The position numbers were made by a program, and so were the translations under genes. DNA of 64,000 nt from Paenibacillus thiaminolyticus (lineage in GTDB: Bacteria; Bacillota; Bacilli; Paenibacillales; Paenibacillaceae). Positions 53,574 through 63,923 of the stretch are shown here, one piece after another (position 1 is the stretch's first letter; every line of letters starts with the position of its first letter). Location: the NCBI RefSeq assembly GCF_007066085.1, contig NZ_CP041405.1, positions 4,109,001-4,173,000 of the forward strand. Direction: 5' to 3'. The notes under the pieces are model-generated. The model was not told where the DNA came from. It made no database searches and was given only the letters and a program-made list of their open reading frames with translations.

Positions 53574-54650
53574 TCAATTCATGGGCTGACTCGGGCGGGC
53601 CTCCCGATCCTGGTTCACTCTAAGCAATCTTGCCGCCGCTTCGGTATACGGCTCGGCCCACGCGGAGAAGGAGAGCGCCGGATCCCAGGGGATCTGCTTC
53701 ATCGCATGAGCGCAGCCCCAGCGCAGCAGCCGCTGATGCAGCATATGGATGCGGAACCGTTCCACAAAGTCGTCCAAGCCATGTTCCTGCAGCAGACCGC
53801 GATCCCCGGCAAAGGAGCTCCCCTGAACATAGGCGGACAGGAAGCTGGCGGCTTCCTCTTCTTCTCCCCGTTCCAGATACAGTGCCGTCAACTTCGGCAA
53901 GTCTGCGGCGGCATCTCCGAAATAAGACGTAGTAAAATCGATTACGCCGCTGACTTCCCAGCCTCGATCGGTTTGCTGCACGAGCACGTTTTCCGGCTTG
54001 AAGTCGCCCATGACGAAGCTGGGGGAGTCCAACCTGTCCATCGTCGCCTGCGCGTTCTCCAATAGCTGTTCGACCCAATTCTTGTCCTGGTCCGTCATAA
54101 CGGAGTAGTTCGCGGCGTCGTCGAGCCAATAGCGAATCGTTCCGTACAGCCACGTTGTGTAGGAACCGGCGAACGGGCGAATATGGCCGCTGTCCGGGTC
54201 GAATTCCCCGGGATGCTCCGCCTTCCAGCCGTGCAGCGCGAGCAGGGCGCGCCCGAGCGCTGCTGCGATGGCGCATGCATCTTCATGATGAAGCAGCTCA
54301 GGATCGTGAATATGCCGTCCGGGCAGCCGGGGCATCAGCGCATAGCTCCAGCCGAAAATATCATCCGACTCGTCAATCAGATAAGGATAAGGCACCTTGA
54401 GTCCGGTATTTGCATGCAAATGACGGATAAAATACGCTTCCTCCTCCCACTGTCCGGGATAGAGTGGATTGCCCTTCAGCACGAACTCCCCGGCTGTGGA
54501 CGTGATGAACAGCGTCTGCTTCATGACTCCGTGCTCCGTAGGCGCGGAGCGAAGCAATCGGCCCAGCCCGAACCGGTCCAGCATCCGCTGCAGTTGGCTG
54601 TCTGTCAGGGCGCCTAGCGATTTTGAAGCGAAAAATACGGTTGTCGTCAA
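53574..54650 (-). CDS. APH-family phosphotransferase
   Basis: A 358-residue kinase-like protein. The catalytic loop reads FVMGDFKPENVLVQ (Asp base, Asn), the metal-binding Asp is in SGVIDFTTSYFGDAA. The N-lobe has a Lys-containing FVLKGNPLY strand. Members phosphorylate aminoglycosides, choline, fructosamine or related alcohols; the target is not visible. TTG 54650 is used because GGAGG lies eight bases upstream; starts further up (ATG 54731) have no ribosome site. The gene ends one base after the small membrane protein and is convergent with it. Confidence 0.8.
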   Translation of the reverse strand: MTTTVFFASKSLGALTDSQLQRMLDRFGLGRLLRSAPTEHGVMKQTLFITSTAGEFVLKGNPLYPGQWEEEAYFIRHLHANTGLKVPYPYLIDESDDIFGWSYALMPRLPGRHIHDPELLHHEDACAIAAALGRALLALHGWKAEHPGEFDPDSGHIRPFAGSYTTWLYGTIRYWLDDAANYSVMTDQDKNWVEQLLENAQATMDRLDSPSFVMGDFKPENVLVQQTDRGWEVSGVIDFTTSYFGDAAADLPKLTALYLERGEEEEAASFLSAYVQGSSFAGDRGLLQEHGLDDFVERFRIHMLHQRLLRWGCAHAMKQIPWDPALSFSAWAEPYTEAAARLLRVNQDREARPSQPMN

Positions 54651-54916
54651 CCGCTGCACCTCCGTTACACCATGCTGATTCAGGTCGGCCGCATAATACA
54701 GAAAAAGCGGCCTGCCTGCAGGCAGCCGCATAGTGGCCAATATCGATGCGTTACTCTACAATACGCTATCTCCAAAATTATCCTATCACGTCGATTCCGG
54801 GAAGTCAAAGCAATTCCCCGCAAGGGTTAAGCATGGCCGACAGGCCGTATGAGCACGGCTGCGGAACATGGGCTTCGCGCATCCAACCGGGCCGCGCCGG
54901 CGCGCAGAGAACGCAG

Positions 54917-54940
54917 CACAGCCGGCTCTGCAGAGCCGGC
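54917..54940. terminator. 24-base perfect palindrome after odhB
   Basis: CAGCCGGCTCTG followed by its exact reverse complement. It lies 27 bases beyond the odhB stop and can fold as a strong hairpin, but has no T-run on the minus strand. It is most likely an end signal for the odhAB message or a bidirectional signal. Confidence 0.5.
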
Positions 54941-54966
54941 TGACTGTAACGTCTTTTAAAGCCGTA

Positions 54967-56253
54967 TTATCCTTCGAGGAGCAGCGTCTCCGGATCTTCC
55001 AGCATCTCCTTGACCTTAACCAGGAATCCGACCGCTTCCGCTCCATCGACGATGCGGTGATCATAGGAAAGGGCGATGTACATCATCGGACGGTTCTCCG
55101 AACGCTCTTCATCGATAGCGACCGGACGCAGTTGAATCTTGTGCATGCCGAGGATGCCGACCTGCGGCGCGTTCAAGATTGGCGTCGACAGCAGGGAACC
55201 GAAGACGCCGCCGTTCGTAATCGTGAAGGAGCCGCCTTGCAGATCGGACAGCGCCAACGAGTTGGAGCGTGCCTTCGACGCCAGTTCGCCGATAGAACGC
55301 TCAATCTCCGCGAAGCCGAGGCGATCCGCGTCGCGAACGACCGGCACGACAAGGCCTTCCTTCGCCGCGACGGCGATGCCGATATCGTAGAACTTCTTCA
55401 CGAGAATATCTTGTCCGTCGATCTCGGCGTTCAGCAGCGGGTAAGCCTTCAATGCGCCGACGACCGCCTTGGTGAAGAACGACATGAAGCCGAGGCCCAC
55501 ATCATGCTTTTCCTTGAAGGCGTCTTTGCGCCGCTTGCGGATATCGAGAATCGCGGTCATGTCGACTTCGTTGAACGTCGTCAGCATGGCTGCCGTCTGC
55601 TGCGCCTCCACCAGGCGGGTCGCGATCGTCTGGCGGCGGCGGGACATGCGCTGGCGCTCGATCGGCTTGGCCGGGTCGGCCGCCGCACCGGAGGCCGGTG
55701 CCGCAGGCTTCGCCGGCGCTGTTGAAGCCTCTGCTGGCGCTGCCGCCGGACGGGCTGCGTTCGCCTGCACATCATCATGCTGGATGCGGCCGATCGGGTC
55801 GCGCGCAGAGACGCCGTTCAGGTCGATGCCCTTCTCTCTCGCCAGCTTGCGCGCCGCCGGAGAGGCGTAGTATGCGCCGCTGTCCGCAGCAGGCGCAGGC
55901 ACTGAGGCGGGCGCTGGCGGCGCTGCCGGAGCTGCTGTCGGAGCGCTCTCCTTCTCGGCGGCAATCGCTTCCGCTGCAGCTGCCGGAGCCGCTGGAGCCG
56001 CTGGAGCGCTTGCTCCCGCCCCGGAGCCGATGACGGCGATCACTTCGCCGACAGCGACATTCTCGCCTTCCCCTCTCAGGATCGATTCAATGACTCCGCT
56101 CTCTTCGGCACTGATTTCCAGATTGACTTTATCGGTTTCCAACTCGGCGAGCAGATCCCCTTGACCTACTGTATCGCCTACTTTGACAAGCCATTTATGC
56201 AAGGTTCCTTCCGATATCGATTCTCCAAGATCAGGCACTTTGATTTCAGCCAC
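54967..56253 (-). CDS. odhB: Dihydrolipoamide succinyltransferase, E2 of the 2-oxoglutarate dehydrogenase complex
   Basis: A 428-residue E2 subunit that transfers the succinyl group from lipoyl to CoA in the citric acid cycle. The lipoyl domain carries Lys42 in LETDKVNLE. An Ala/Pro-rich linker leads to the E3-binding domain ([19 protein letters not shown]), a second Ala/Pro linker, and the catalytic domain with [15 protein letters not shown] (His399 and Asp403). The two-base-poor linkers are typical. The gene lies 17 bases after odhA and forms the usual operon with it; E3 is elsewhere. Confidence 0.97.
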   Translation of the reverse strand: MAEIKVPDLGESISEGTLHKWLVKVGDTVGQGDLLAELETDKVNLEISAEESGVIESILRGEGENVAVGEVIAVIGSGAGASAPAAPAAPAAAAEAIAAEKESAPTAAPAAPPAPASVPAPAADSGAYYASPAARKLAREKGIDLNGVSARDPIGRIQHDDVQANAARPAAAPAEASTAPAKPAAPASGAAADPAKPIERQRMSRRRQTIATRLVEAQQTAAMLTTFNEVDMTAILDIRKRRKDAFKEKHDVGLGFMSFFTKAVVGALKAYPLLNAEIDGQDILVKKFYDIGIAVAAKEGLVVPVVRDADRLGFAEIERSIGELASKARSNSLALSDLQGGSFTITNGGVFGSLLSTPILNAPQVGILGMHKIQLRPVAIDEERSENRPMMYIALSYDHRIVDGAEAVGFLVKVKEMLEDPETLLLEG

Positions 56254-56270
56254 GACCGTAACCTCCCAGG

Positions 56271-59117
56271 TTAATTAGTTTTTGTCGAGCGATGCAATGA
56301 TTCCGTAATGATTTGCCGTTGTTCGAAGCTATGGACATCCGCATACCCGCTCGCCGGGCTGGAATGCTCCGGACGTCCGATATAATGGACAGGCACCTTC
56401 TTCGGAGCCACTTCGCGAATCCGCGGCTCCATGTACGTCCAGGCGCCCATATTTTTCGGTTCTTCCTGTACCCAGACGATCTCCTTCAGAGCCGGATAGC
56501 GTCCGATAATCGCCGCAATCTCTTCCTGCGGGAATGGATAGAGCTGTTCGACCCGGATCATATGCAGCCAGGAGTGATCCCGATCCGATGTCTCCAGTTC
56601 GGTCTGCAGATCGATCGCCATCTTGCCGGTAGCGAGAAGGAGGCGCTCGACCTTCTTCGGCTGCTCGCCTTCCACGGCTTCATCCCATACCGGGTGGAAG
56701 TGCCCTTCGCTGAGCTCGCGGCCCGGCGAGGCGCTCCGCTGGTTGCGCAGCAGGCTCTTCGGCGCCATGACGATGAGCGGACGCGCTTCATCGGTTCCGC
56801 CGATTGCGGCCTGACGGCGCAGCAGATGGAAGTATTGCGCCGCGCTGGTCAGATTGGCAACCGTCCAGTTATGCTCTGCGGACGATTGCAGGAACCGCTC
56901 CAGACGGGCGCTGGAATGCTCCGGCCCTTGGCCTTCGAAGCCATGCGGCAGCAGGACGACGAGATTGGACTTCTGGTTCCATTTCGCCCGGCCGGCAGCG
57001 ATGAACTGGTCGAAAATGACTTGCGCCGCATTGGCGAAGTCGCCGTATTGCGCTTCCCAGATAACGAGCGTCTCTGGCGCGAATACGTTATACCCGTATT
57101 CATATCCGAGTACAGATGCCTCGGACAGCGGGCTGTTATAGATAGCGAAGGAGGCCTTCGCCTGCGGTATCCGGTGGAGCGGCGAGAACGTGTCGCCCGT
57201 CTTATAGTCATGCAGCACGAGGTGGCGCTGCGAGAAGGTGCCCCGCTCAGAATCTTGCCCGGTGATGCGGATGGGCTGCCCTTCCGCCAGGATCGTCGCG
57301 AACGCCAGCGTCTCGGCGAGCGCCCAGTCGACCTTCTCGCCCTCATCGAGCGCATTGGCCCGGCGCTGCAAAATGCGCTGCAGCTTCGGATAGACCTGGA
57401 AGCCCTCCGGGACCTCGAGCAGCTCGCGGTTGATCTCCCGCAGCTGCTCGATCGGCACGGCCGTGCCGTTGCCGGACAAGCGGCTTGGCGGCTCGCCCGT
57501 GTTGTGGCGGTACGCCCGGTCGGTCGTCTCCTTCATCTTGTCATACGCTTGCTGCAGGACAGCTTCGGCATCCTTCTTCATCTGGCCGATCTGCGAGTCG
57601 TCCACCAAGCCTTCCTGCTTCAACCGCTCGCCGTAAATGACATACGCGGTCGGATGCTGGTTGACCTTGCTGTACACGAACGGCGACGTGCCTTCCGGAT
57701 CGTCCATCTCGTTGTGGCCGTGGCGGCGGTAGCCGATCAGATCGATCAGGAAATCCTTCTTGAACACGCTCCGGTATTCGACCGCCATGCGAACGGCCGC
57801 GATGCAAGCATCCGGATCGTCTGCATTCACGTGCACGATCGGAATCTCGAAGCCTTTGGCCAGGTCGCTCGCATAATGTGTCGAGCGGGAGTCTTCGCTC
57901 TTCGTCGTGAACCCGATGCGGTTATTGACGATAATGTGCAGCGTGCCTCCGTTCTGGAAGCCGCGCAGCTTGTTGAAGTTCAGCGTCTCGGAGACGATGC
58001 CTTCCCCGGGGAAGGCGGCGTCGCCGTGCATGAGCACCGCCGCGGCATTTCCGGTATCCTGGAGCGGATAGCCCGGCTGGCTGCGGTCATCCTGAGCGGC
58101 GCGGGAGAAGCCCTCCACGACCGGATTGACGTATTCCAGATGGCTCGGGTTGTTCGCGAGCGTAACCTTGGTCCGCACGGAATTGCCTTCGGTTACGGAG
58201 CGGTCGGCGCCCAGATGATACTTCACGTCGCCGGTCCAGCCGTAGTTGATGCCCATCGAGCCTTCCGACGGGAACAGATCCTTGTTCGGAGAGTGATGGA
58301 ACTCCGAGAAAATCTTGCCGTACGGCTTCCCAAGCACGTGTGCGAGCACGTTTAACCGGCCTCTATGGGCCATGCCCATGAGGATATGCTGAGTGCCGTT
58401 GGCCGCGGAGGTGCGGACGAGTTCGTCTAGCATCGGCACGAGAACATCAGTGCCTTCAATCGAGAAGCGCTTCTGCCCGACGAAAGTGCGGTGCAGGAAC
58501 GTCTCGAACTGTTCCACCTCGATCAGTCGTTTTAAGAGAGCGACGCGTTCGGCTGAAGTAAGCGGCTCTGGTGAGTTGAGGCATTCCGTATGTCTGCGCA
58601 GCCACTTCAATTCTTCCTCGTCATGCACATGTCTGAATTCGTACGCGATGGATCGGGTGTACACCGCCCGCAAATGCTCAATCGCATCCCAGCAGGTATG
58701 GACGCCGGCAGGCGCCTCCTTCAACACGATCGAGGCAGGCAGAACTTCCAGATCCGCACGGGTCAGGCCGTAGGCCTCCGGCTCGAAGCGGCGGGTATCC
58801 ACGGGCGGATTAATGCCCAATGGATCGATATCGGCCGCCAGATGGCCGAAGGTGCGGATAATGCCGGCCAGCTTGACGGCGGAGACGACTTTATTTAACC
58901 CGTCTCCGTCCAGCGAGACCGGAGCAGCTGCTCCATCTGCTAGGGAACCGATTGAAGCAGGCGGCGGCCCGAAGCGGGCGAACAGGTCCCGGTAATTCGC
59001 TTCGACGGATTCGGGATCGTTAACGTATTGCTCGTACTGTTCCTGGATGTACCCGAGATTGGGTCCATAGTAATCCTTCCATACCCTTTCCTTCTCAGTA
59101 ACTTCTGCAGCCGACAT
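56271..59117 (-). CDS. odhA: 2-oxoglutarate dehydrogenase E1 component
   Basis: A 948-residue thiamine-diphosphate enzyme, full length. It decarboxylates 2-oxoglutarate and loads the lipoyl arm of OdhB. Recognisable are the start [24 protein letters not shown] helix, the ThDP motif with [19 protein letters not shown], the [16 protein letters not shown] block and the later [18 protein letters not shown] and [21 protein letters not shown]. Strong ribosome site AAGGAGGTCT 10 bases before the ATG. It is the first gene of the odhAB operon and sits next to an odd palindrome at 59191-59203 that overlaps a possible -10. Confidence 0.97.
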   Translation of the reverse strand: MSAAEVTEKERVWKDYYGPNLGYIQEQYEQYVNDPESVEANYRDLFARFGPPPASIGSLADGAAAPVSLDGDGLNKVVSAVKLAGIIRTFGHLAADIDPLGINPPVDTRRFEPEAYGLTRADLEVLPASIVLKEAPAGVHTCWDAIEHLRAVYTRSIAYEFRHVHDEEELKWLRRHTECLNSPEPLTSAERVALLKRLIEVEQFETFLHRTFVGQKRFSIEGTDVLVPMLDELVRTSAANGTQHILMGMAHRGRLNVLAHVLGKPYGKIFSEFHHSPNKDLFPSEGSMGINYGWTGDVKYHLGADRSVTEGNSVRTKVTLANNPSHLEYVNPVVEGFSRAAQDDRSQPGYPLQDTGNAAAVLMHGDAAFPGEGIVSETLNFNKLRGFQNGGTLHIIVNNRIGFTTKSEDSRSTHYASDLAKGFEIPIVHVNADDPDACIAAVRMAVEYRSVFKKDFLIDLIGYRRHGHNEMDDPEGTSPFVYSKVNQHPTAYVIYGERLKQEGLVDDSQIGQMKKDAEAVLQQAYDKMKETTDRAYRHNTGEPPSRLSGNGTAVPIEQLREINRELLEVPEGFQVYPKLQRILQRRANALDEGEKVDWALAETLAFATILAEGQPIRITGQDSERGTFSQRHLVLHDYKTGDTFSPLHRIPQAKASFAIYNSPLSEASVLGYEYGYNVFAPETLVIWEAQYGDFANAAQVIFDQFIAAGRAKWNQKSNLVVLLPHGFEGQGPEHSSARLERFLQSSAEHNWTVANLTSAAQYFHLLRRQAAIGGTDEARPLIVMAPKSLLRNQRSASPGRELSEGHFHPVWDEAVEGEQPKKVERLLLATGKMAIDLQTELETSDRDHSWLHMIRVEQLYPFPQEEIAAIIGRYPALKEIVWVQEEPKNMGAWTYMEPRIREVAPKKVPVHYIGRPEHSSPASGYADVHSFEQRQIITESLHRSTKTN

Positions 59118-59584
59118 GAATGCTAGACCTCCTTACGGATTATGCCAAATCTATGAGTATATCCAAAATGACATACCCAATGTTTGCGTTTACACTTAGT
59201 GTACCACTTGTTCGCCAGAAATTAAAATAAAATGGACGTTTTTAAGAGAAGAAAATGTGGAATTTATCATGGTAAATGTTCGTAACCTGTTTTCTCAGTC
59301 CATTCTCATAGAAACGATTGTTCGTCGTACATTATTATACAATTTCATGCAGAAAATAGAAATCTAAAAGAGAGATTCAATTCCCTCTGCCGATCTCTTC
59401 GACTATAATAGTGATATCGGTAATATCACAACAGATTTCCAGACAACCTGGCATGCGGCGGGAATGGTTTCCCGGTATCCGAAGCATCACCCAATCTATG
59501 AGAAGACAGGGGACGAAGAGGATGAAGCTGGAGGCGGGAAGTTAGGTACGGAAGATGGAAGGTGCAGGTGAGATCCTGCGTTAA
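59118..59584. other. Intergenic region upstream of odhA
   Basis: The stretch of 467 bases carries the odhA promoter. A weak minus-strand -10 TACACT (near 59198-59203) overlaps the 13-base palindrome TACACTTAGTGTA (59191-59203), which may be an operator. The remainder has no coding capacity. The last 90 bases before repeat C (about 59480-59584) show no further feature. Confidence 0.4.
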
Positions 59585-60269
59585 TGAGGCGGTTAGAAAA
59601 CCCCTGTTTTTTACGAATGGGTGGAGATTGTCCATTCCCCTACTCAAAACTTGGCACTCAGAATATTTTCTACTGAGAGACGAGCTCCACAAAATGAAGT
59701 GGTGAAAATTCCCATAGGCTTTTCAACGGCCTGATTTTACGGGATCCAAGAGTCCGCGTCGGATCCGGGGGGCATCATCGCCTTCAGGAGGCATCATTGC
59801 CTCCTGGGGCTAGAACGTGTGGAGGGAATTGCTGCTATTTTACAGGAATTTCGGCTCAATGAGTCACATCCCGAGGAATTGCTGCAAATCTACATCATTT
59901 TAGGCCCTTTTGCTTCAAGCCGAAGCGGAACGGGTGAAATTCCTGCAGTTTTGCAGGATTCCCCTTCTGGGAAAGTTGTCCATATCGAATTGCTGTAATT
60001 GCGCAGGATTTTGCTTACCGAATAGGCGTGTCTGTAGAAATCGTGCAGTTTTGCAAATTTTGCTTACCGAATAGGTGTGTCCAGGGAAATGGTACAGTTT
60101 TCAGGCCGTTGGAAATCCCCTGTTTTTACGAATGGGTGGAGATTTTCCATTCTCCTACTCAAAACTTGGCACCCATAGCGTTTTAAATCGATTTTTTCTA
60201 CGGAGAGACGAGATCCACCACACAAAAAATGAAGTGCCACAAAATCCCTCGGACTTTCTCAACAGCCTA
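59585..60269 (+). repeat. Dispersed composite repeat, copy C (complete)
   Basis: The left unit (59585-59734) begins GAGGCGGTTAGAAAACCCC, a changed form, and ends CAACGGCCTGA. Core follows as in B, with the palindrome ATTCCTGCA-GTTT-TGCAGGATT near 59938. The right unit (60102-60269) begins CAGGCCGTTGGAAATCCCC and ends CTCAACAGCCTA. The order of blocks is the same as in copy B, including the three GTGCAGTTTTGC blocks before the right unit. Confidence 0.85.
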
Positions 60270-60525
60270 TTTATGCAGGAATTCCTGTATCGAAGTAAGC
60301 GTCATAAGGGAATACTGCATTCCTGCAGTTTTTCGGCCACTGAAGCTTTAAGAATAAGGGGGTCCTCGTTGTAGCGAAAAACTACGGTTGGGTCTCCTTT
60401 TTTCCTTCTTGGTCCAACGAGTCATTTTTTTCTAAATAAATTAGTGAAAAATTTCACGATGGATGGGTTTTTCGCTCTCCTTTTTGTTAGAATATAAGGA
60501 ACATTGGATCCGATGAGGTGATGAG

Positions 60526-61431
60526 ATGAAAACGGTCATGATTCAACAGCTTGTGGAGAAGTTCAAGCTTGAAGTGCTGACGGGCGAGAACCGCCTGAAC
60601 CGCACCATTTCCAATACACGCGTGCACCGTCCGGGACTTGAATTCGCCGGGTACTATGAATTTTTCCCGCAGGAACGCATTCAAGTGCTTGGACTGAAGG
60701 AGATCGGGTACCTTCATACATTGACCGAGGAAGAGCGCGACGCCCGGATCAAAAACGTCGTGAAATACCATCCCCCTTGCTTTGTCGTTACTCGGGATCA
60801 GGAAGGGCTCACGTACTTGATCGATCATTGCCGGCGGGAAGACATTCCGCTGCTGCGCACCTCCATGACGACATCGAAGTTCATCGGACTGGTTGATTCT
60901 TATGTGACGAAAATGCTGGCGCCCGAGATTCAGGTGCACGGCGTATGCATGAACGTGGCGGGCATCGGCATCCTGCTGCGCGGCAAGTCGGGCATCGGCA
61001 AGAGCGAGACGGCGCTGACGCTTATCCGCCGGGGGCATCGCCTCGTCTCGGATGACGCGGTCGTCCTGCGCAAGATGAACCCGGAGACGCTGATCGGCTC
61101 CCATGACGGCAAGACGCGTGAATTTCTCGCTTTGCGCAGCATCGGACTTATTAACGTGGCCCGCATCTACGGACGCAGCGCCTTTCAGGAAGAGACCCGC
61201 ATCGTGCTTGATATCGAGCTGACGAAATGGAAGGACAACGAGCTGAACAACGAACTGGAGCTGGAGCCCCGGTTCACGGAATATATGGACGTCAAGGTTC
61301 CGACGGTCCAGATTCAGCTTCAGCCCGGACGGGATGTCGCCAGCCTCGTCGAGGCGGCGGCCAACAACTATTATTTGCAGCAGCAGGGATATAGCGCCGC
61401 GGAGGAATTCATCTCGAGGCTGAATATGTAA
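60526..61431 (+). CDS. HPr kinase/phosphorylase-like protein
   Basis: A 301-residue protein of the HprK family. In Firmicutes HprK phosphorylates HPr on Ser46 and thereby controls carbon catabolite repression. The N-terminal domain (1-125) and the P-loop GKSGIGKSET (residues 153-162) are intact, as are His in VHGVCMNV and the SDDAV pair (Asp176, Asp177). The usual second signature EIRGLG, however, reads ALRSIG (Ala202-Leu-Arg204-Ser205), so the canonical Glu and Gly are lost; the Arg is kept. The gene also lacks lgt and ppaX as neighbours. It is thus either a divergent paralogue or an altered enzyme. ATG 60526 has GAGGTGAT six bases upstream. Confidence 0.85.
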   Translation: MKTVMIQQLVEKFKLEVLTGENRLNRTISNTRVHRPGLEFAGYYEFFPQERIQVLGLKEIGYLHTLTEEERDARIKNVVKYHPPCFVVTRDQEGLTYLIDHCRREDIPLLRTSMTTSKFIGLVDSYVTKMLAPEIQVHGVCMNVAGIGILLRGKSGIGKSETALTLIRRGHRLVSDDAVVLRKMNPETLIGSHDGKTREFLALRSIGLINVARIYGRSAFQEETRIVLDIELTKWKDNELNNELELEPRFTEYMDVKVPTVQIQLQPGRDVASLVEAAANNYYLQQQGYSAAEEFISRLNM

Positions 61432-61445
61432 GTGGGATACGAAGA

Positions 61446-61491
61446 GGGGGCTGTCCCATAAGTAGTTTTTACCTACATTGAGACGGCCCCC
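61446..61491. terminator. Hairpin after the HprK-like gene
   Basis: GGGGGC.GTC pairs with GAC.GCCCCC, and an inner GTAG/CTAC stem extends it; no T-run follows. A related CTGTCCCATA occurs in the opposite orientation at 62512-62525, on the far side of repeat D. It may be a terminator or an end of a larger element. Confidence 0.5.
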
Positions 61492-61653
61492 ATGACCCTA
61501 CCCTGCTTCTCATAACTCGACTTGCCGACAAAACTGCGAAAATACAGTTTTCCCTTGTGACGTATACTCCGTTAACGAAATTCCTGCAAAACAACATGAA
61601 TTTCAGTCCTGTCATTGGAGTGGAAGCGAAAATCGGCAAAAAGGATGCACTTT

Positions 61654-62369
61654 TCAGGCCGTTGGAAAACCCCTGTTTTTTACGAATGGGCGGAGATGTC
61701 CATTTACACAATCAAAACTTGGTACTCAGAATATTTTCTACTGAGAGACGATCTCCACTATATAAAAAATGAAGTGGCGAAAACTCCCATATACTTCTCA
61801 ACGGCCTGATTTTACGGGATCCAAGAGACCGCGTCGGAGCCTTGGGGGGCATCATCGCCTTCAAGATGCATCATCGCCTTCTGGAGGCATCGTTGCCTCC
61901 TGGGGCTTGAACGTGTGGTGGGAATTACTGCTATTTTACAGGAATTTCGGCTCAATGAGTTCCACATCCCGAGGAATTGCTGCAAATCTACATCATTTTA
62001 GGCCCTTTTGCTTCAAGCCGAAGCGAAACGGCTGAAATTCCTGCCGTTTTGCAGGATTCCCTTTCTGGTCAAGTCGTCCATATCGAATTGCTGTATTGAC
62101 GCAGGATTTTGCTTACCGAATAGGCGCGTCTGGAGAAATCGTGCAGTTTTTGCGGATTTCGCCTACCGGATAGAAGTGTCTAGGGAAATGGTGCAGTTTC
62201 CAGGCCGTTGGAAAACCCCTGTTTTTTACGAATGGGTGGAGATTGTCCATTTTCCTACTCACAACTTGGACCCATAGCGTTTTAAATCGATTTTTTCTAC
62301 TGAGAAACGAGATCCACCACATAAAAAATGAAGTGTCACAAAATCCCTTGGGCTTTCTCAACAGCCTGG
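61654..62369 (+). repeat. Dispersed composite repeat, copy D (complete)
   Basis: The left unit (61654-61809) begins CAGGCCGTTGGAAAACCCC and ends CTTCTCAACGGCCTGA. The core has ATTCCTGCC-GTTT-TGCAGGATT near 62036. The right unit (62201-62369) begins CAGGCCGTTGGAAAACCCC and ends CTCAACAGCCTGG. Left and right units are direct repeats. The 130 bases before it (61518-61653) are shared with the flank of copy A. Confidence 0.85.
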
Positions 62370-62624
62370 CTTTTGCAGGAACTGCCTTAGGTAGCGGCTG
62401 AAATAGCATAAATTCCTGTACAAATGCAGGATTCGCCGCTAGTCCCGCCACCGCCATTCCCCCTCTACATGCTCTGTTGTCCATTCTTGCCCGGCATCAT
62501 GCTTCAATCCCTATGGGACAGTCCCTTCCTTCTATGCAGTTCACGGCAGCAATGCGCTTCACCCGCAACGCTTAGCCGTTCATATGCGGCGAATCTAGGC
62601 AGAGCTGCATCGGCCCGGACGCCG
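62370..62624. other. Intergenic sequence after repeat D
   Basis: The stretch has a further TGCAGGA-type block (about 62373-62440) and the inverted CTGTCCCATA-type motif (62512-62525). I see no gene with a start signal here. Confidence 0.3.
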
Positions 62625-63308
62625 TTAGCGGGAGCGGGGGCTCTTCCTCGGATGAAGGAAGAGCCGCAGGCATTCCCTCGCTCCGAGGAGGGCGACCGCC
62701 GTGAACAGGAGCGCCCACAAGGCGGCCGGAACCGGGGTCAGCCGCGCCAGATTGGCGGCATCCCCGGCCTGGCCCGGATTCTGCACGGCCAGGATGAGCA
62801 AGAATACGGGGCCCAGGACCGATTCCACCAGGGCGATGAAGGCGACCAGCAAGTAATAGCCTTGCCGCAGCCATGGCCATGGGCAGAAGCAGATCGCGGC
62901 GGTCAAGAGCAGGAAGCCGATGCACCACATGACGCCGTAGCCGTTACGCACGAAGAAGAGCAGGCTAATGGCCGTGAGGATAAGAACAGCCATTAATCCG
63001 GTCTGCTGCTTCCCGCGGGAATGTCCGTAGAACAGCAGGACAGCGAACACCGTAGAGACGATATAGCCGGCGAGCGCGATAAGAATGAAGCGCCACGAAT
63101 GGGCTGCCGCGGAAGAGTACGTGACTCCGCTATGATCGGCGAATAAATGAATATACAATACTTTGCCGGACACGAGCAGGGTGACGATCGCGTGACCGAA
63201 CTCATGCACGAGCGTATCTACATTGCGAAAGAAAGAAGAAAACGGAATGACCCGCGTCAAGACGGCGGCCACCACCAGAAATACGACGGTTTTTCCCCAA
63301 TGCTTCAT
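62625..63308 (-). CDS. M50-family zinc metallopeptidase
   Basis: A 227-residue membrane protein with about six hydrophobic spans. The zinc motif is DTLVHEFGHAIVTLL (HExxH) early in the protein, close to the first long loop; the usual downstream NxxPxxxLDG is not apparent, so this is a small divergent M50B-type member. Such proteases cut substrates inside the membrane. ATG 63308 follows GGGGGAGCGACG and is preferred over an upstream start. The short C terminus is rich in Arg and Pro. No partner gene is visible. Confidence 0.75.
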   Translation of the reverse strand: MKHWGKTVVFLVVAAVLTRVIPFSSFFRNVDTLVHEFGHAIVTLLVSGKVLYIHLFADHSGVTYSSAAAHSWRFILIALAGYIVSTVFAVLLFYGHSRGKQQTGLMAVLILTAISLLFFVRNGYGVMWCIGFLLLTAAICFCPWPWLRQGYYLLVAFIALVESVLGPVFLLILAVQNPGQAGDAANLARLTPVPAALWALLFTAVALLGARECLRLFLHPRKSPRSR

Positions 63309-63518
63309 CGTCGCTCCCCCATTTGGCTTCAGGTCAACCCGGGGTGCGGGAAGCGCGGCGGTTGTAGTGCCGCTTCTCCTCCATATCACCGGATTATCTT
63401 ATCCATTATATCGTGATCCGGCCGGAGATTCCCATCCTATTCTTCACTCGCTTCCTGCAATCTTGAATTCCTAGCGACTGCCCCTTGTCCGGCCAGACCG
63501 TGCGAACAGGCCCTCCGG

Positions 63519-63923
63519 TTAGATGACCCGGCGCATCGACAGGCGCACGGAGCCCCAATGTCCACCGTCCATATCACTGATTTGGACGCCCGGGTCGCCC
63601 CATGTATGAATGAACTTTCCATCGCCGATATAGATGCCGACATGTCCCGGAATCCGGTCATTCTCGAACCGTCCGGGAACGGTGAAGAAGACCAGATCTC
63701 CCGGCATGAGCTTATCCCGGGTGACGGCGGAGCCCTGCTTGGCCTGATCCTGAGCCACGCGCGGAAGCTTGATTCCGTAATGCCCGAACACATGCTGGGT
63801 GAAGGAGGAGCAGTCGAACTTCTTCGATTCTTCATAAGGAGCGGTACCGAATTGGTACGGGACCCCCAGGAACGATTTCGCGTATTGAATCAAGGCCTGG
63901 GCATCCACCCCCGTGCCGGTCAT
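63519..63923 (-). CDS. NlpC/P60 cell-wall hydrolase (start uncertain)
   Basis: The 134-residue frame is an NlpC/P60 domain: the Cys nucleophile in KKFDCSSFTQHV, the His in GHVGIYIGDGKF, and a third polar residue in FIHTWG. It cleaves gamma-glutamyl bonds in peptidoglycan stem peptides. ATG 63923 has no ribosome site and the frame stays open upstream to a TGA at 63990-63992 with a linker-like sequence (DPDAGQTPPDGGISARGLR). A frame-one read of the last 40 bases also looks coding (TIDIGAIRMQG). The gene thus probably starts beyond the right edge with a frameshift, or this is a C-terminal part. Confidence 0.65.
   Translation of the reverse strand: MTGTGVDAQALIQYAKSFLGVPYQFGTAPYEESKKFDCSSFTQHVFGHYGIKLPRVAQDQAKQGSAVTRDKLMPGDLVFFTVPGRFENDRIPGHVGIYIGDGKFIHTWGDPGVQISDMDGGHWGSVRLSMRRVI

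Noticed and set aside
56313..58355. 680-residue plus-strand frame over odhA
   Set aside because: Antisense shadow of odhA, with typical His/Arg/Leu-rich shadow composition.
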